64,000 nt of DNA, from contig JAFQZK010000015.1 of assembly GCA_017405965.1 (NCBI GenBank), positions 186,001-250,000 on the forward strand. Reading direction: 5' to 3'. The DNA comes from Muribaculaceae bacterium (lineage in GTDB: Bacteria; Bacteroidota; Bacteroidia; Bacteroidales; Muribaculaceae). Below, piece after piece: positions 48,968 through 57,937 of the stretch; position 1 is the stretch's first letter; every line of letters starts with the position of its first letter. A program made the position numbers and the translations under genes. Under the pieces are notes generated by a model, which was given only the letters and a program-made list of their open reading frames with translations, ran no database searches and was not told the origin of the DNA.

Positions 48968-51900
48968 TTACGAGGCCATCACATTGTTGATCAGCATCGT
49001 CACGTCGGTGATGTTGATGTTGCCGTCGTTATTCATGTCGGCGTTAGCCTGATTGATGCCGCTGAAATTCTCACTCATTACAGCATTGATCAGAACAGTC
49101 ACATCGGTGATGTTGACCACTCCGTCGTTGTTCACGTCACCCAGCATGCTTACCCTGAGCGTTTCCCAAGTTGAGCCGTTGTACCTCTTGGGCCACCAAT
49201 ACTTGCTGTTGGCGGTGGCGATCTGCTCGTCGTTCATTGTGTTGCCCTCGTCGGTGTTATAGAGAGCATACAGATTGCCTGGCTCGTCGGCCGTGCGTTG
49301 GGGCAGGCTGTTTACCAGGAGGGTCATGTTAGCGCCCTTGATGTTGTTCTTGTAACAGTTGATATGATACAATGAGGTGCAGCCTGTGACGATAAGTTGC
49401 GTGAGGTTGTTATTGCGGGCAAAGATCCTTTCCAATTTGGTCTTGTTCTGAATGCCGTTGAGCGTGTTGAGGGAGCAGTCCTCACAGTCGAGATAGCTCA
49501 ATTCGCTACAACTGCCAAGGCCTGTGATGGCAGTGAGATTGTCATTGTTGTAGCAACGCAGGTCGCTCAATGCGGTACAGCCTGTGACGTTAAGCGTGGT
49601 CAAATTATTGTAGAAGCATACGAGTGATGTCAACGTTGTGTTGTTACTAACGATGAGTGTTTTCAGATTAGTCTTGTTGTAGAGTGAGAGTGAGGTCAGC
49701 TTGTTGTTTGCGGCCGCCAGGGTTGTGATATTCGGCATGAGACTGGTGGCGTCCAGGTTGGTGATGGCACAGTTTTCACAGTTGAGGGTGGTAATGGCTC
49801 GACAGTTGTCAAGACCTGTGATGGCAATCAAGTTGGAGTTGTCTCCACAAAGCAAATTTGTCAGTGCCGTGCAGCCCGTCACGTTCAACGAGGTGAGCCT
49901 GTTGGCGTAGCAAGACAGTTTTGACAATTTAGTCTTGTTGGACAGATCGAGGGTGGAGAATGCGCAGTTATAGGCAAATAATTGGGTGAGATTGCTGCAA
50001 TCGTCCAAGCCGGTGATCTTGCTCAATGATGGATTCTCGTAGCAACCCAAGATGGACAACGACGTGCACCCTGTCACGTCAAGCGTTGTCAACGCATTGG
50101 TATAGCAATGGACTGTGGCCAGAGAGGTGTTTCCCGATAGCCTGAGGTAAGTGAGATGGCTCTTGCCCGAGACGGTAAACGAGGTGAGCTTGTTGTTACG
50201 GGCAAGAATCGAGGCAATGTTGTTGGCGTTCTGGAGAGCGCTCAAGCTGGTGATGGAGCAGTCCTCGCAGTCGAAGTAGGTCAGGGCAGTGCAGCCTCCC
50301 AATCCTGTGATGGTTTGCAGGGGAGTATTGTAGTAGCAGCGCAATTCCTGGATCGCGGTGCAACCGGTGACGTTGAGCGTTGTCAAGTCATTGGAGCGGC
50401 AGTTCAGATTAGTCAGTGCCGTGCAGTAGCTGCAATTCAAGGTGCTGAGATAAGGGTTGCCGATGACCGTAAGTGTGGTCAACTGGGGGTTGTTCTGGCA
50501 ATACAGGTCAGTGAGATGGCTCTTGTTGTTAACCGTTAACGTTGTGAGGCGGTTGTTCATACAACTCAGTAAAGCCAGATTGGGCAGGCTCTGCACATCG
50601 TCGAGGCTGGTCAAGGCACAGTCATAGCAATAGAGGTTGCAGAGCGCCGTGCAATCGGCCAGTCCTATGAAGGTAGTGAAATTGGGGTTTTGGTAACAAC
50701 TCAGCGATAGCAAAGCGGTGCATCCAGTGACATTGAGCCTGATTATATACGGGTTATTGTAGCAATAAAGACGCAGCAGCGAGGTGCAGTTGCTCACGTT
50801 CAGGGATATGAGATGTGGCATACTCGTAACCCGCAATTCCGTTATGTTTGTGTTCCTGCAGTTGAGCGTCTCCAGTGCAGTACAGCTCGTGACATTGAGC
50901 GACGTGAGCGCTGTAATGTAGCAATAGAGTTCTTTGAGGCTTGTGCAGTTGGTGACATTGAGCGAGGTCAATGCGGGGTTGTTGGCGCAATCCAGATATT
51001 GCAGTTTGGTGAGACCGCTCACGTTGAGCCAAGACAAGTTGTTGCTATAGCATACCAGGTTTTCCAGATTGGTGAGCAGTTCGACACCTTTCAGGTTGGA
51101 AATGTTCTTGTTGTTTACGTTGAGCGTTGTCAAGTTGGCGATATCGGTCGAGCTCAGGAACCCTTTGGGGTAAAAGCTTAGCAGATAATTGCGAAAGTTG
51201 ACATCAGGGAAGTTGGCGTAATTGATGGGCACGGCATAATCGCGGCCGATGAGGATGTCGCGGTTGTACACGGCCGAGCCGTCCAAGGTAATGGTGCCCT
51301 GTGAGGAATTCCACACCGCCCCGGCAGGTTGAATGATCTGGTTGTTGTTATTTAAGGTGAGGATTTTGGCCTTGAAGACCGGATAACTCGAATTGCCGGT
51401 GGCACGCATGTTGACGCCTGTCAGCCCGTTGGTGTTGGTGATGACCACCTGGTGCTCCCAGTCCAGAGCGCCCTTCTTGCCATAGATGTCCATCGCACCG
51501 CCCAGGAAGAGAATGCAGGTGTTGGTGCTGGCGATGCCCGCCTTGTTGGTAGAAGTCACATTAAGTTTTCCGTCACCCAAGACGTTGATGTAAAAGCAAT
51601 AGTTTGAACTGCTGGTGACATAGATGGCCTCCTCGTCAACACTGCTGATGGTGGTGGTGCCGTTCACGACATTCATCGTCATGCCCACGCCGCTGTCAAG
51701 ACGCACGGCTGAGGCATCCGCGGCACTCAGGTTATTGGTGCCCTGCAGGTTCACGATCAGGCCGTCGTTTGATTCATTGAGGATGGCACGGTTGTAACTG
51801 CCCGTGCGTGCGATGGTGACATTGGTCAGCGTCACCGTGTTGGTCGAGGGATTGTAGGAGACCGAGCCGCTGATGGTGGAGCCCGTCACATTGGTGTAGT

Positions 51901-52009
51901 TGTTGCTGTTGACCTCCACACCGCCGATCTTGAAGCCGTAGTAGGTCGCAGCTTGGGTCGACCATGCGGCCAGCATGACTGTCATCAAGAGAAACAAAAA
52001 TTTTTTCAT
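48968..52009 (-). CDS. Large secreted Cys-rich LRR protein with dockerin pair (copy 2)
   Basis: 1013 residues. Order: signal peptide (to about 20); an N-terminal beta-rich domain (about 21-260) with repeated short turns that resembles a carbohydrate-binding or beta-helix fold (IGGVEVNSNNYTNV); an LRR solenoid (about 290-905) of 20-22-residue repeats such as LTSLNVTGCTALTNLLCGDN; the same KYWWPKRYNGSTWE tail as copy 1; and a C-terminal dockerin-like pair (DVNNDGVVNITDVTVLI, DMNNDGNINITDVTMLI). No BspA-type region is present, unlike copy 1, so the N-terminal part has been exchanged. It shares the untranslated leader with copy 1. The ligand is unknown. Confidence 0.85.
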   Translation of the reverse strand: MKKFLFLLMTVMLAAWSTQAATYYGFKIGGVEVNSNNYTNVTGSTISGSVSYNPSTNTVTLTNVTIARTGSYNRAILNESNDGLIVNLQGTNNLSAADASAVRLDSGVGMTMNVVNGTTTISSVDEEAIYVTSSSNYCFYINVLGDGKLNVTSTNKAGIASTNTCILFLGGAMDIYGKKGALDWEHQVVITNTNGLTGVNMRATGNSSYPVFKAKILTLNNNNQIIQPAGAVWNSSQGTITLDGSAVYNRDILIGRDYAVPINYANFPDVNFRNYLLSFYPKGFLSSTDIANLTTLNVNNKNISNLKGVELLTNLENLVCYSNNLSWLNVSGLTKLQYLDCANNPALTSLNVTNCTSLKELYCYITALTSLNVTSCTALETLNCRNTNITELRVTSMPHLISLNVSNCTSLLRLYCYNNPYIIRLNVTGCTALLSLSCYQNPNFTTFIGLADCTALCNLYCYDCALTSLDDVQSLPNLALLSCMNNRLTTLTVNNKSHLTDLYCQNNPQLTTLTVIGNPYLSTLNCSYCTALTNLNCRSNDLTTLNVTGCTAIQELRCYYNTPLQTITGLGGCTALTYFDCEDCSITSLSALQNANNIASILARNNKLTSFTVSGKSHLTYLRLSGNTSLATVHCYTNALTTLDVTGCTSLSILGCYENPSLSKITGLDDCSNLTQLFAYNCAFSTLDLSNKTKLSKLSCYANRLTSLNVTGCTALTNLLCGDNSNLIAITGLDNCRAITTLNCENCAITNLDATSLMPNITTLAAANNKLTSLSLYNKTNLKTLIVSNNTTLTSLVCFYNNLTTLNVTGCTALSDLRCYNNDNLTAITGLGSCSELSYLDCEDCSLNTLNGIQNKTKLERIFARNNNLTQLIVTGCTSLYHINCYKNNIKGANMTLLVNSLPQRTADEPGNLYALYNTDEGNTMNDEQIATANSKYWWPKRYNGSTWETLRVSMLGDVNNDGVVNITDVTVLINAVMSENFSGINQANADMNNDGNINITDVTMLINNVMAS

Positions 52010-52090
52010 AAGCCAAAGTCATCGCCTCCTGAGTCCCCCAAATTCGGCATTATGATGAATGTTCAAGCGCAGGGACTTGCCTGCCCGTAA
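52010..52090 (-). promoter_or_regulatory. Conserved leader of LRR gene 2
   Basis: Blocks GGGCAGGCAAG, TCCCTGCGCTT, TGCCGAATTTGGGGGA, CAGGAGGCG and TTTGGCTTATG, matching the leader of LRR gene 1 with a gap of 12 bases and an inner loop 5 bases shorter. GCAGG and CCTGC can pair around the loop. Confidence 0.65.
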
Positions 52091-52163
52091 ATGACATTGC
52101 GCTCTTGTCTTTTAATCCTTGGTTACTGGTTCAACGATTGGACGCGCCAAGCACATCATGCCA

Positions 52164-52171
52164 CAAATATA
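52164..52171 (-). promoter_or_regulatory. Promoter -7 box of LRR gene 2
   Basis: TATATTTG, giving a leader of about 147 bases. Confidence 0.6.
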
Positions 52172-52295
52172 ACATAAAAAACCGAAACTACCTCCACTCC
52201 GCCACTATTGTTTTCGTTTTTTTCAAAAAAATCATTTACAATCCCTATCAAATATTAAAATAGTGTGAATTGTGATTTAAAGTCTCTAAATTCAC

Positions 52296-52303
52296 TACCT
52301 TTG
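52296..52303 (+). promoter_or_regulatory. Promoter -7 box of the DUF4954 gene
   Basis: TACCTTTG, 52 bases before the ATG. Confidence 0.65.
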
Positions 52304-52355
52304 CCGCTCATAAAAGATAAGAACACCACAATTCAAATCTAAGACTGAAAAAAAT

Positions 52356-54212
52356 ATGAAAGAATACCTCCATCTCACTGACCAACAAATCGAATCCTTG
52401 AAGGAAAAAGACTGCTGGGCGCAAGACTGGAATGATATCATGGTGACGACCGACTTTGACGCCAGCCGCTGCCACCGCGTGCAGTTCTACGGCTGGGCCC
52501 GCCTGGGTAACGGCTGCGGCACAGTGGAAATCACCGACGGCTTTGTGAAGAACTGCGGCATCTACAATGCCACGTTGCGCAATGTGACCATCGGCGACAA
52601 CTGCCTGATCGAGAATATCGGCAATTACATGAATAACGTGACCATCGGCGACGGGTGCTACATCTCCAACGTGAGCACCATCGACACCCAGGGCGAACCC
52701 AACTACGGTCAGGGCCACACCATCGCTGTGCTCAATGAGGTGGGCGACGGCAACCTGTTGCTGCTGCGTGAGCTCAATAGCCAGTTGGCAGCGCTCATGG
52801 TGAAGCATGGTGACAACAAGCCCATGATGGATGCCATCAGGCGCATGGTAGCGCAATCGGTGGCCGATGCACGCCCGTCGTGCAGCACTATCGGCAATCA
52901 TGTGCGCGTGGTCAACACGGGCACGATCATCAATACGATCATCGACGACGGTTGCCGCATCTGTGGCGCGTCGCGTTTGAGCAACTGCACCATCTGCAGC
53001 ACGATAGAGAATCCCATTGTCATCGGTACCGGTGTCATCTGCGACAATTCGATCGTGGGCGGCGGCTCGCGCCTGAACGGCAGCGTGAAACTGACCGACA
53101 GCTTCGTGGGCGAGTCCTGCCATCTCGAGAACGGCTTCACGGCAGCCAGCAGTGTCTTCTTCGCCAACAGCTTCATGTCCAACGGCGAGGCCTGCGCGGC
53201 CTTCTGCGGCCCGTTCACGGTGAGTCACCACAAGAGTTCGTTGCTCATCGGCGCCATGTTCTCGTTCTATAATGCGGGTTCGGCTACCAACTTCAGCAAC
53301 CATGCCTACAAGATGGGCCCGATGCACTACGGTACCCTGGAGCGCGGCTGCAAGACCGCCAGCGGTGCCTACCTGCTGCTGCCTGCCAACGTGGGCGCCT
53401 TCAGCGTGCTGTTCGGCAAACTGATGTATCACCCCGACACGAGCGACCTGCCGTTCTCCTATCTTATCGCTTACGGCGACACGATGTACCTGAAGCCTGG
53501 CCGTAACTTTGCCACGGTGGGCCTGTACCGCGACATCCGCAAGTGGCCCAAGCGTGACAAGCGCGGGCAGGGTGTGCGCAAGAGCGTGGTCAACTTCGAC
53601 TGGCTCAGTCCGTTCACCATCAGCGAGGTGCTGCGTGGAAAGAAGATTCTTGAGAACCTGCGTGCCGCCAGCGGCGACAATGTGAGCACCTATAACTACC
53701 ACGACTATGTCATCAAGGCACCCTTCCTGCACAAGGGCATCAAGTTCTATGACATGGCTTTGCGCATCTATATGGGTGCCGTGCTCAAGCGTCATAAACC
53801 CATACCTCCCGTCTCGACCGAGGGCGAGGGCAACTGGATTGACTTGGCAGGACTGCTGCTGCCGCAGAGCGCCGAGGACAAGATCATTGACGATATCGTA
53901 TCGGGCCGCCTCGACACCATCGATGCCGTGAATGCCCGTTTCAAGGAAATCGACGCCAACTACAACGAGCTGCGTTGGGCTTGGAGTTACCGCATCATCC
54001 TCGACTACTACGGCATCGATGCCCTCACCGACGAAGCGGTGGCACGAATCCATCAGGATTACGTCACGGCACGTCGCGAGTGGATTGCCCTCATCCGCGA
54101 GGACGCCGAGAACGAATACACCCTGGGCGACGTAGACCGCGAGGTACTCGACGACTTCGTCACCCTCCTCGACCGCGAGGTAGACTTCGAAAACCAGAAA
54201 CTTTACATGTAG
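52356..54212 (+). CDS. DUF4954 family protein with left-handed beta-helix
   Basis: 618 residues, cytoplasmic. From about 50 to 330 it has repeated hexapeptide-type strands (VEITDGFVKNCGIYNATLRN, VTIGDNCLIENIG, VVNTGTIINTIIDDGC) that form a left-handed beta-helix as in sugar-nucleotide acyl- and nucleotidyltransferases. The C-terminal 250 residues are helical (ELRWAWSYRIILDYYG). The family is found in Bacteroidetes and spirochaetes and has no known activity; a transferase is likely from the fold. It is a single gene with GC-ending codons as in highly expressed genes. Confidence 0.88.
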   Translation: MKEYLHLTDQQIESLKEKDCWAQDWNDIMVTTDFDASRCHRVQFYGWARLGNGCGTVEITDGFVKNCGIYNATLRNVTIGDNCLIENIGNYMNNVTIGDGCYISNVSTIDTQGEPNYGQGHTIAVLNEVGDGNLLLLRELNSQLAALMVKHGDNKPMMDAIRRMVAQSVADARPSCSTIGNHVRVVNTGTIINTIIDDGCRICGASRLSNCTICSTIENPIVIGTGVICDNSIVGGGSRLNGSVKLTDSFVGESCHLENGFTAASSVFFANSFMSNGEACAAFCGPFTVSHHKSSLLIGAMFSFYNAGSATNFSNHAYKMGPMHYGTLERGCKTASGAYLLLPANVGAFSVLFGKLMYHPDTSDLPFSYLIAYGDTMYLKPGRNFATVGLYRDIRKWPKRDKRGQGVRKSVVNFDWLSPFTISEVLRGKKILENLRAASGDNVSTYNYHDYVIKAPFLHKGIKFYDMALRIYMGAVLKRHKPIPPVSTEGEGNWIDLAGLLLPQSAEDKIIDDIVSGRLDTIDAVNARFKEIDANYNELRWAWSYRIILDYYGIDALTDEAVARIHQDYVTARREWIALIREDAENEYTLGDVDREVLDDFVTLLDREVDFENQKLYM

Positions 54213-54217
54213 GATCG

Positions 54218-54283
54218 TTGAGTTTAGGGTTTAGGGTTTAGAGTTTAGAGACTTGAGTTTAGAGTTTAGAGACTTGAGAGAGA
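54218..54283. repeat. GTTTAGGG/GTTTAGAG simple repeat
   Basis: Three GTTTAGGG/GTTTAGAG units plus two longer ACTTGAGTTTAGAG units, directly before the next start codon. Confidence 0.85.
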
Positions 54284-54649
54284 ATGGATACTTATCAATT
54301 CGAGAAACTGACGGCATGGCAAAAGGCTAAGGAACTGGCCATTTCGATCTATAAACTTGTCGCCAAATTTCCTCAATATGAGCAGTATGCGCTGAGCAGC
54401 CAGTTGAGAAGAGCGGCAATCTCTATTCCCTCAATTATCGCTGAAGGGTGTGGCCGAATGGCTGTAAAAGAAAAGATTCATTTTCTCGAGATATCTTATG
54501 GATCATTGATGGAAGCGTATTGTCAACTGCAAATCGCCTTAGGGTTGGGGTATATATCTGACGATGATTTGGCGAGAATAAAACCGCTTATCTTTGAGAC
54601 TACACGTCTGATTAGCGGGTTACGCAACAGTTACTCCTCTAACGACTGA
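54284..54649 (+). CDS. Four-helix-bundle protein (S23/IVS family)
   Basis: 121 residues, one helical domain. FEKLTAWQKAKELAISIY at the start, SSQLRRAAISIPSIIAEG in the middle and SYGSLMEAYCQLQIALGLGY are signatures of the four-helix-bundle family first seen in rRNA intervening sequences. Most members, like this one, stand alone and have no known function. No promoter is visible; the simple repeat lies immediately upstream. Confidence 0.92.
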   Translation: MDTYQFEKLTAWQKAKELAISIYKLVAKFPQYEQYALSSQLRRAAISIPSIIAEGCGRMAVKEKIHFLEISYGSLMEAYCQLQIALGLGYISDDDLARIKPLIFETTRLISGLRNSYSSND

Positions 54650-54728
54650 CCTTGTGTTATCTGTTTGTTACGGAGTAAGGCTTATAGGTGTAAACCTCTC
54701 TAAACACTAAACTCTAAACACTAAACTT

Positions 54729-54759
54729 CAAGGGGCCGCACGCAATGTGCGACCCCTTG
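54729..54759 (-). terminator. Hairpin after the tRNA gene
   Basis: Stem of 12 bp with one mismatch (54729-54741 with 54747-54759), 5-base loop. It lies 4 bases after the 3' end of the tRNA and may serve the convergent four-helix-bundle gene too. Confidence 0.6.
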
Positions 54760-54763
54760 AAAG

Positions 54764-54837
54764 TAGCGGGACTGAGAATTGAACTCAGGACCTCCGGGTT
54801 ATGAATCCGACGCTCTAACCGACTGAGCTATCCCGCC
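54764..54837 (-). tRNA. tRNA-Met (anticodon CAT)
   Basis: 74 bases. Acceptor stem GGCGGGA/TCCCGCT, D arm GCTCAGTCGGTTAGAGC, anticodon loop TTCATAA, T arm CTGAGTTCAATTCTCAG, final A; CCA is not encoded. The pattern is that of elongator tRNA-Met, although a CAT anticodon can also be an Ile tRNA modified at C34. Confidence 0.93.
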
Positions 54838-54857
54838 ATTCTGCTGAAAAGCGACTG

Positions 54858-54888
54858 CAAAGGTACAACCATTTCCCCAACTGACCAA
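54858..54888 (-). promoter_or_regulatory. Promoter of the tRNA-Met gene
   Basis: TTTG at 54885-54888, 19-base spacer, TACCTTTG at 54858-54865. It is one of the best promoter matches in the window. Confidence 0.8.
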
Positions 54889-54916
54889 ATTTTTTTGCAA
54901 AAAAAGTTTTTTGAGG

Positions 54917-56374
54917 TTAATTATTTCGCCAAAATGCGGGCGTAAAAATCACCAATACGGTGAAAATTTCGAGACGTCCCATCAGCATGAGTGCCGACAG
55001 GATCCACTTGACACCCATGGGCAGAATGCTCCACGACATGGTCGGCCCGATTTCCAGTCCCAGGGTGGGACCCACGTTGCTGGCGCAACTCAAGGCGATG
55101 GTGAAAGAGTTGGTGCTGTCCACGCCCACAAGAATCATGATGAAATAGGCGATGAAGCACAGCAGGAAATAGACCATCAAGAATGCAATCAAGGTAATCT
55201 GGCCCGACGAATTGATGGTAGAGTCATTGACTTTGACCGGCAGAATGGCCTTCGGGTGAAGTCGGTGCAGTATCTCGTTGCGCATGATTTTCAAGGCGAT
55301 GACGCCGCGTGCGCACTTGAAGCCGCCCGCCGTACTGCCGGCACATCCGCCAAAGAACATACACAGACTCAGCACAACCCAAGTGATGTGATGCCATTGC
55401 GCGGCATCCTCGTTGAACATGCCCGTTGTGGTGAGGAACGACACCACCTGGAACAGCGATACCCTGATGGCGTCGCTGAGGGAGTAATTGTTGTAATACA
55501 GCAGGAATGCCGTGATGATGGCTGAGGATATCAAGGCTATCGCAGTATAAAACCGGAATTCCGCATTCTTGAGCAGATGACGGATCCGGCCCTTGAACAG
55601 CGCGGCATAAAGCATGGCAAAGCTGATACCCGACAGAAACATGAACAGGATGGCCGTATAATCGATGGCAGCGTTGTTGAAGTATCCGGTGCTGGCGTCA
55701 TGAGTCGCAAAACCGCCGGTGGCGGTGATTGTCATGGAATAATTGACCGCGTCGAACGGGCTCATACCAAAGAGGAAGAAGCACAACGCACAGCCGATGG
55801 TGAGGGCCAGATAGACACCCCACAAGGCCTTGGCGCTCATCGTGAGACGCGGCTGCAGTTTAGACTGTACAGGTCCTGTGGCCTCGGCGGCAAAGACCTT
55901 GATGGAACCTCCCACAAACGACGGCAGGACGGCGATGGTGAAGAACACGATTCCCAGTCCGCCAATCCACTGCGTCAAGGAACGCCACAGCAGCACGCCA
56001 TGCGGCATACCCTCCACATGGTCGATGGTGGTGGCGCCCGTCGTTGTCAGGCCCGACATGGCCTCGAAGAAGGCATCCGACACGTTGGAGATATAGCCGC
56101 CCAACAGGAACGGGAGCGAGCCGAAGGCGGCAAATGCGATCCACACGATGGTCACGAGCAGATAAGCGTCGCGACGGCTCAGCACATTGGTCGCCCCGCG
56201 CCCCAGCAGCCTGAGCGTCAACGCTACTGCGACGGTAATCCCCACAGTGATGGCCAGCGGTATCATGTCGTCCTCGCCACAGCACAACGATACGACCAGG
56301 CACAAAGCCATGAAAGCGGCCTCGATGTTCAGCAAGGAGCCCAGAATCTTGAATATGATTCGCTTGTTAATCAT
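54917..56374 (-). CDS. trkH: Potassium uptake protein TrkH/KtrB family
   Basis: 485 residues with ten or so membrane segments and four pore loops carrying the filter motifs: SGLTTTGATT (about 108-117), ATGGFATHD, TTTGMFNED and SNVGPTLG near the C-terminus. It is the membrane subunit of the Trk system, which takes up K+ with the regulatory subunit TrkA. It starts 3 bases after the trkA stop on the same strand, so the two form an operon. Confidence 0.95.
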   Translation of the reverse strand: MINKRIIFKILGSLLNIEAAFMALCLVVSLCCGEDDMIPLAITVGITVAVALTLRLLGRGATNVLSRRDAYLLVTIVWIAFAAFGSLPFLLGGYISNVSDAFFEAMSGLTTTGATTIDHVEGMPHGVLLWRSLTQWIGGLGIVFFTIAVLPSFVGGSIKVFAAEATGPVQSKLQPRLTMSAKALWGVYLALTIGCALCFFLFGMSPFDAVNYSMTITATGGFATHDASTGYFNNAAIDYTAILFMFLSGISFAMLYAALFKGRIRHLLKNAEFRFYTAIALISSAIITAFLLYYNNYSLSDAIRVSLFQVVSFLTTTGMFNEDAAQWHHITWVVLSLCMFFGGCAGSTAGGFKCARGVIALKIMRNEILHRLHPKAILPVKVNDSTINSSGQITLIAFLMVYFLLCFIAYFIMILVGVDSTNSFTIALSCASNVGPTLGLEIGPTMSWSILPMGVKWILSALMLMGRLEIFTVLVIFTPAFWRNN

Positions 56375-56377
56375 GGT

Positions 56378-57724
56378 TCAGATAAAGATTTTCTCGATTC
56401 TGCTGATGTTGGTGTCATGACAGAATACCACCACATCGTCGCCAGCCTCGATCTGGGTGTTGCCGTTGACCAGCATGCCCACACCGTTGCGCACGAGTCC
56501 ACCGAGTTCCACCGAGTCGGGCAACCCCAGGTCGCGCACGCGCTTGGTCGTGACACGTGAGCCCTCGCAGGCCTTGAACTCGGCGATGTCGGCCTTGACC
56601 ATCAGCAGGTCACGGATGTTGCGCACGTCGCCGTTGAGCAGCAGTTGATAGATGTAACTTGCCGTCAAGGCCTGTTTATTGATGATGGTACCGATATCGG
56701 CATTGCCGGCGATGCTCATGTAGTCCATGTTCTCGATCATGGCGACGGTCTTGCGGACGCCCAGTTCATGAGCAGTCATGCAGGTCAGGATGTTGGCTTC
56801 GGCATTACCTGTCACTGCTACCAGTGCCTGGGTCTGTTTCACATTCTCCTCCAGCAGGTTGGCCACCGACCTGCCGTCGGCGTTGATGACCATCACACGG
56901 CTGGTGTCAACCATCCTGTTGAGTTCCTCACAACGGGCGAAGTTCGTCTCAAAGATTTTGGCCGTCATCCCCTTGGGCAGGCGGTTGACGACGCGTTCGG
57001 CAGTGCTGCCGCCCCCCACGATGATGACGTTCTTGACTTCGGGGTAGTCCTCCTTGCCCACCAGTCGTTTCATCTCGGGGATAAAGTCCTTGGTCGTCAT
57101 GAAATACAAATAATCCTCGGGCAGAAGCATATCATCTCCCTTGGGGATGATGGTGCTGGTACCACGCTTGATAGCCACGATGTGGTATGGGGCATCGGGG
57201 GTACTGACCTCCTTGAGCGGCCGGCCCAGAATAGTGCAGTTCTCCCTCAATTTGATGCCCAGCATCGTGAGGGCTCCGCCATAAACGTCCCATCGCTGGC
57301 GCACCCACGACATCTTGAGTCCTGAGATGATGTCTTCGGCTGCAAGGTCATCGGGATAAATGATGGAAGAGACGCCCGCTTGTTTGAAGGCTTCGATGAA
57401 TTGGGGTTGGGTGAATTCGCTGTTTTCGACCCTGGCCACCGTCTTCTTGGCCCCCATCGCCTTGGCCAGCACACACAGGTTCAGGTTCAGGTTTTCGTCT
57501 TTCTTGACCGAGATCAGCAGGTCGGCGTTTTTCACTCCTGCTTCCTTGAAAGTCTTAATCAGCGAGGAGGGGGACGATTGGATGGTCAACAGATCACACG
57601 CCGATGAAATTCGTTCCAGCTTGGCTTCATCCTCGTCAATGATGATGATGTTCTGCTTGATCTTGGAGAACAGTTCTGCAAGATGCGCCCCAATGGCATC
57701 GGCACCGACAATTATTACTTTCAT
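56378..57724 (-). CDS. trkA: Trk potassium uptake regulatory subunit TrkA
   Basis: 448 residues from the ATG at 57724; an upstream in-frame ATG at 57751 is inside the promoter. It has two RCK modules: the first begins with the nucleotide-binding MKVIIVGADAIGAHLAEL and IDEDEAKLERI, the second with VKNVIIVGGGSTAERVVNRL (about 228-247). Each has a TrkA_C part. It binds NAD(H)/ATP at the inner membrane and gates TrkH. Confidence 0.95.
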   Translation of the reverse strand: MKVIIVGADAIGAHLAELFSKIKQNIIIIDEDEAKLERISSACDLLTIQSSPSSLIKTFKEAGVKNADLLISVKKDENLNLNLCVLAKAMGAKKTVARVENSEFTQPQFIEAFKQAGVSSIIYPDDLAAEDIISGLKMSWVRQRWDVYGGALTMLGIKLRENCTILGRPLKEVSTPDAPYHIVAIKRGTSTIIPKGDDMLLPEDYLYFMTTKDFIPEMKRLVGKEDYPEVKNVIIVGGGSTAERVVNRLPKGMTAKIFETNFARCEELNRMVDTSRVMVINADGRSVANLLEENVKQTQALVAVTGNAEANILTCMTAHELGVRKTVAMIENMDYMSIAGNADIGTIINKQALTASYIYQLLLNGDVRNIRDLLMVKADIAEFKACEGSRVTTKRVRDLGLPDSVELGGLVRNGVGMLVNGNTQIEAGDDVVVFCHDTNISRIEKIFI

Positions 57725-57748
57725 AATCAACGGAAGTTTGTTAGGCCG

Positions 57749-57756
57749 CAAAGATA
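57749..57756 (-). promoter_or_regulatory. Promoter -7 box of trkA-trkH
   Basis: TATCTTTG, 25 bases before the ATG at 57724. Confidence 0.65.
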
Positions 57757-57937
57757 AGAGCAGATTTTACTCTATGCAAATATTTGAATAAAATATTGAG
57801 GAATGTGCACTTTTTTAACTTTTTGATGCTATCGGTGCTGAATCACGCAATGTTGGTTTATCTGAAAGAAAACCAAGTTCGGGCTGCCCAGGATGCTCTT
57901 GCACCCGGGTGTATCGTTTTATGTATGAAGACGGAAC

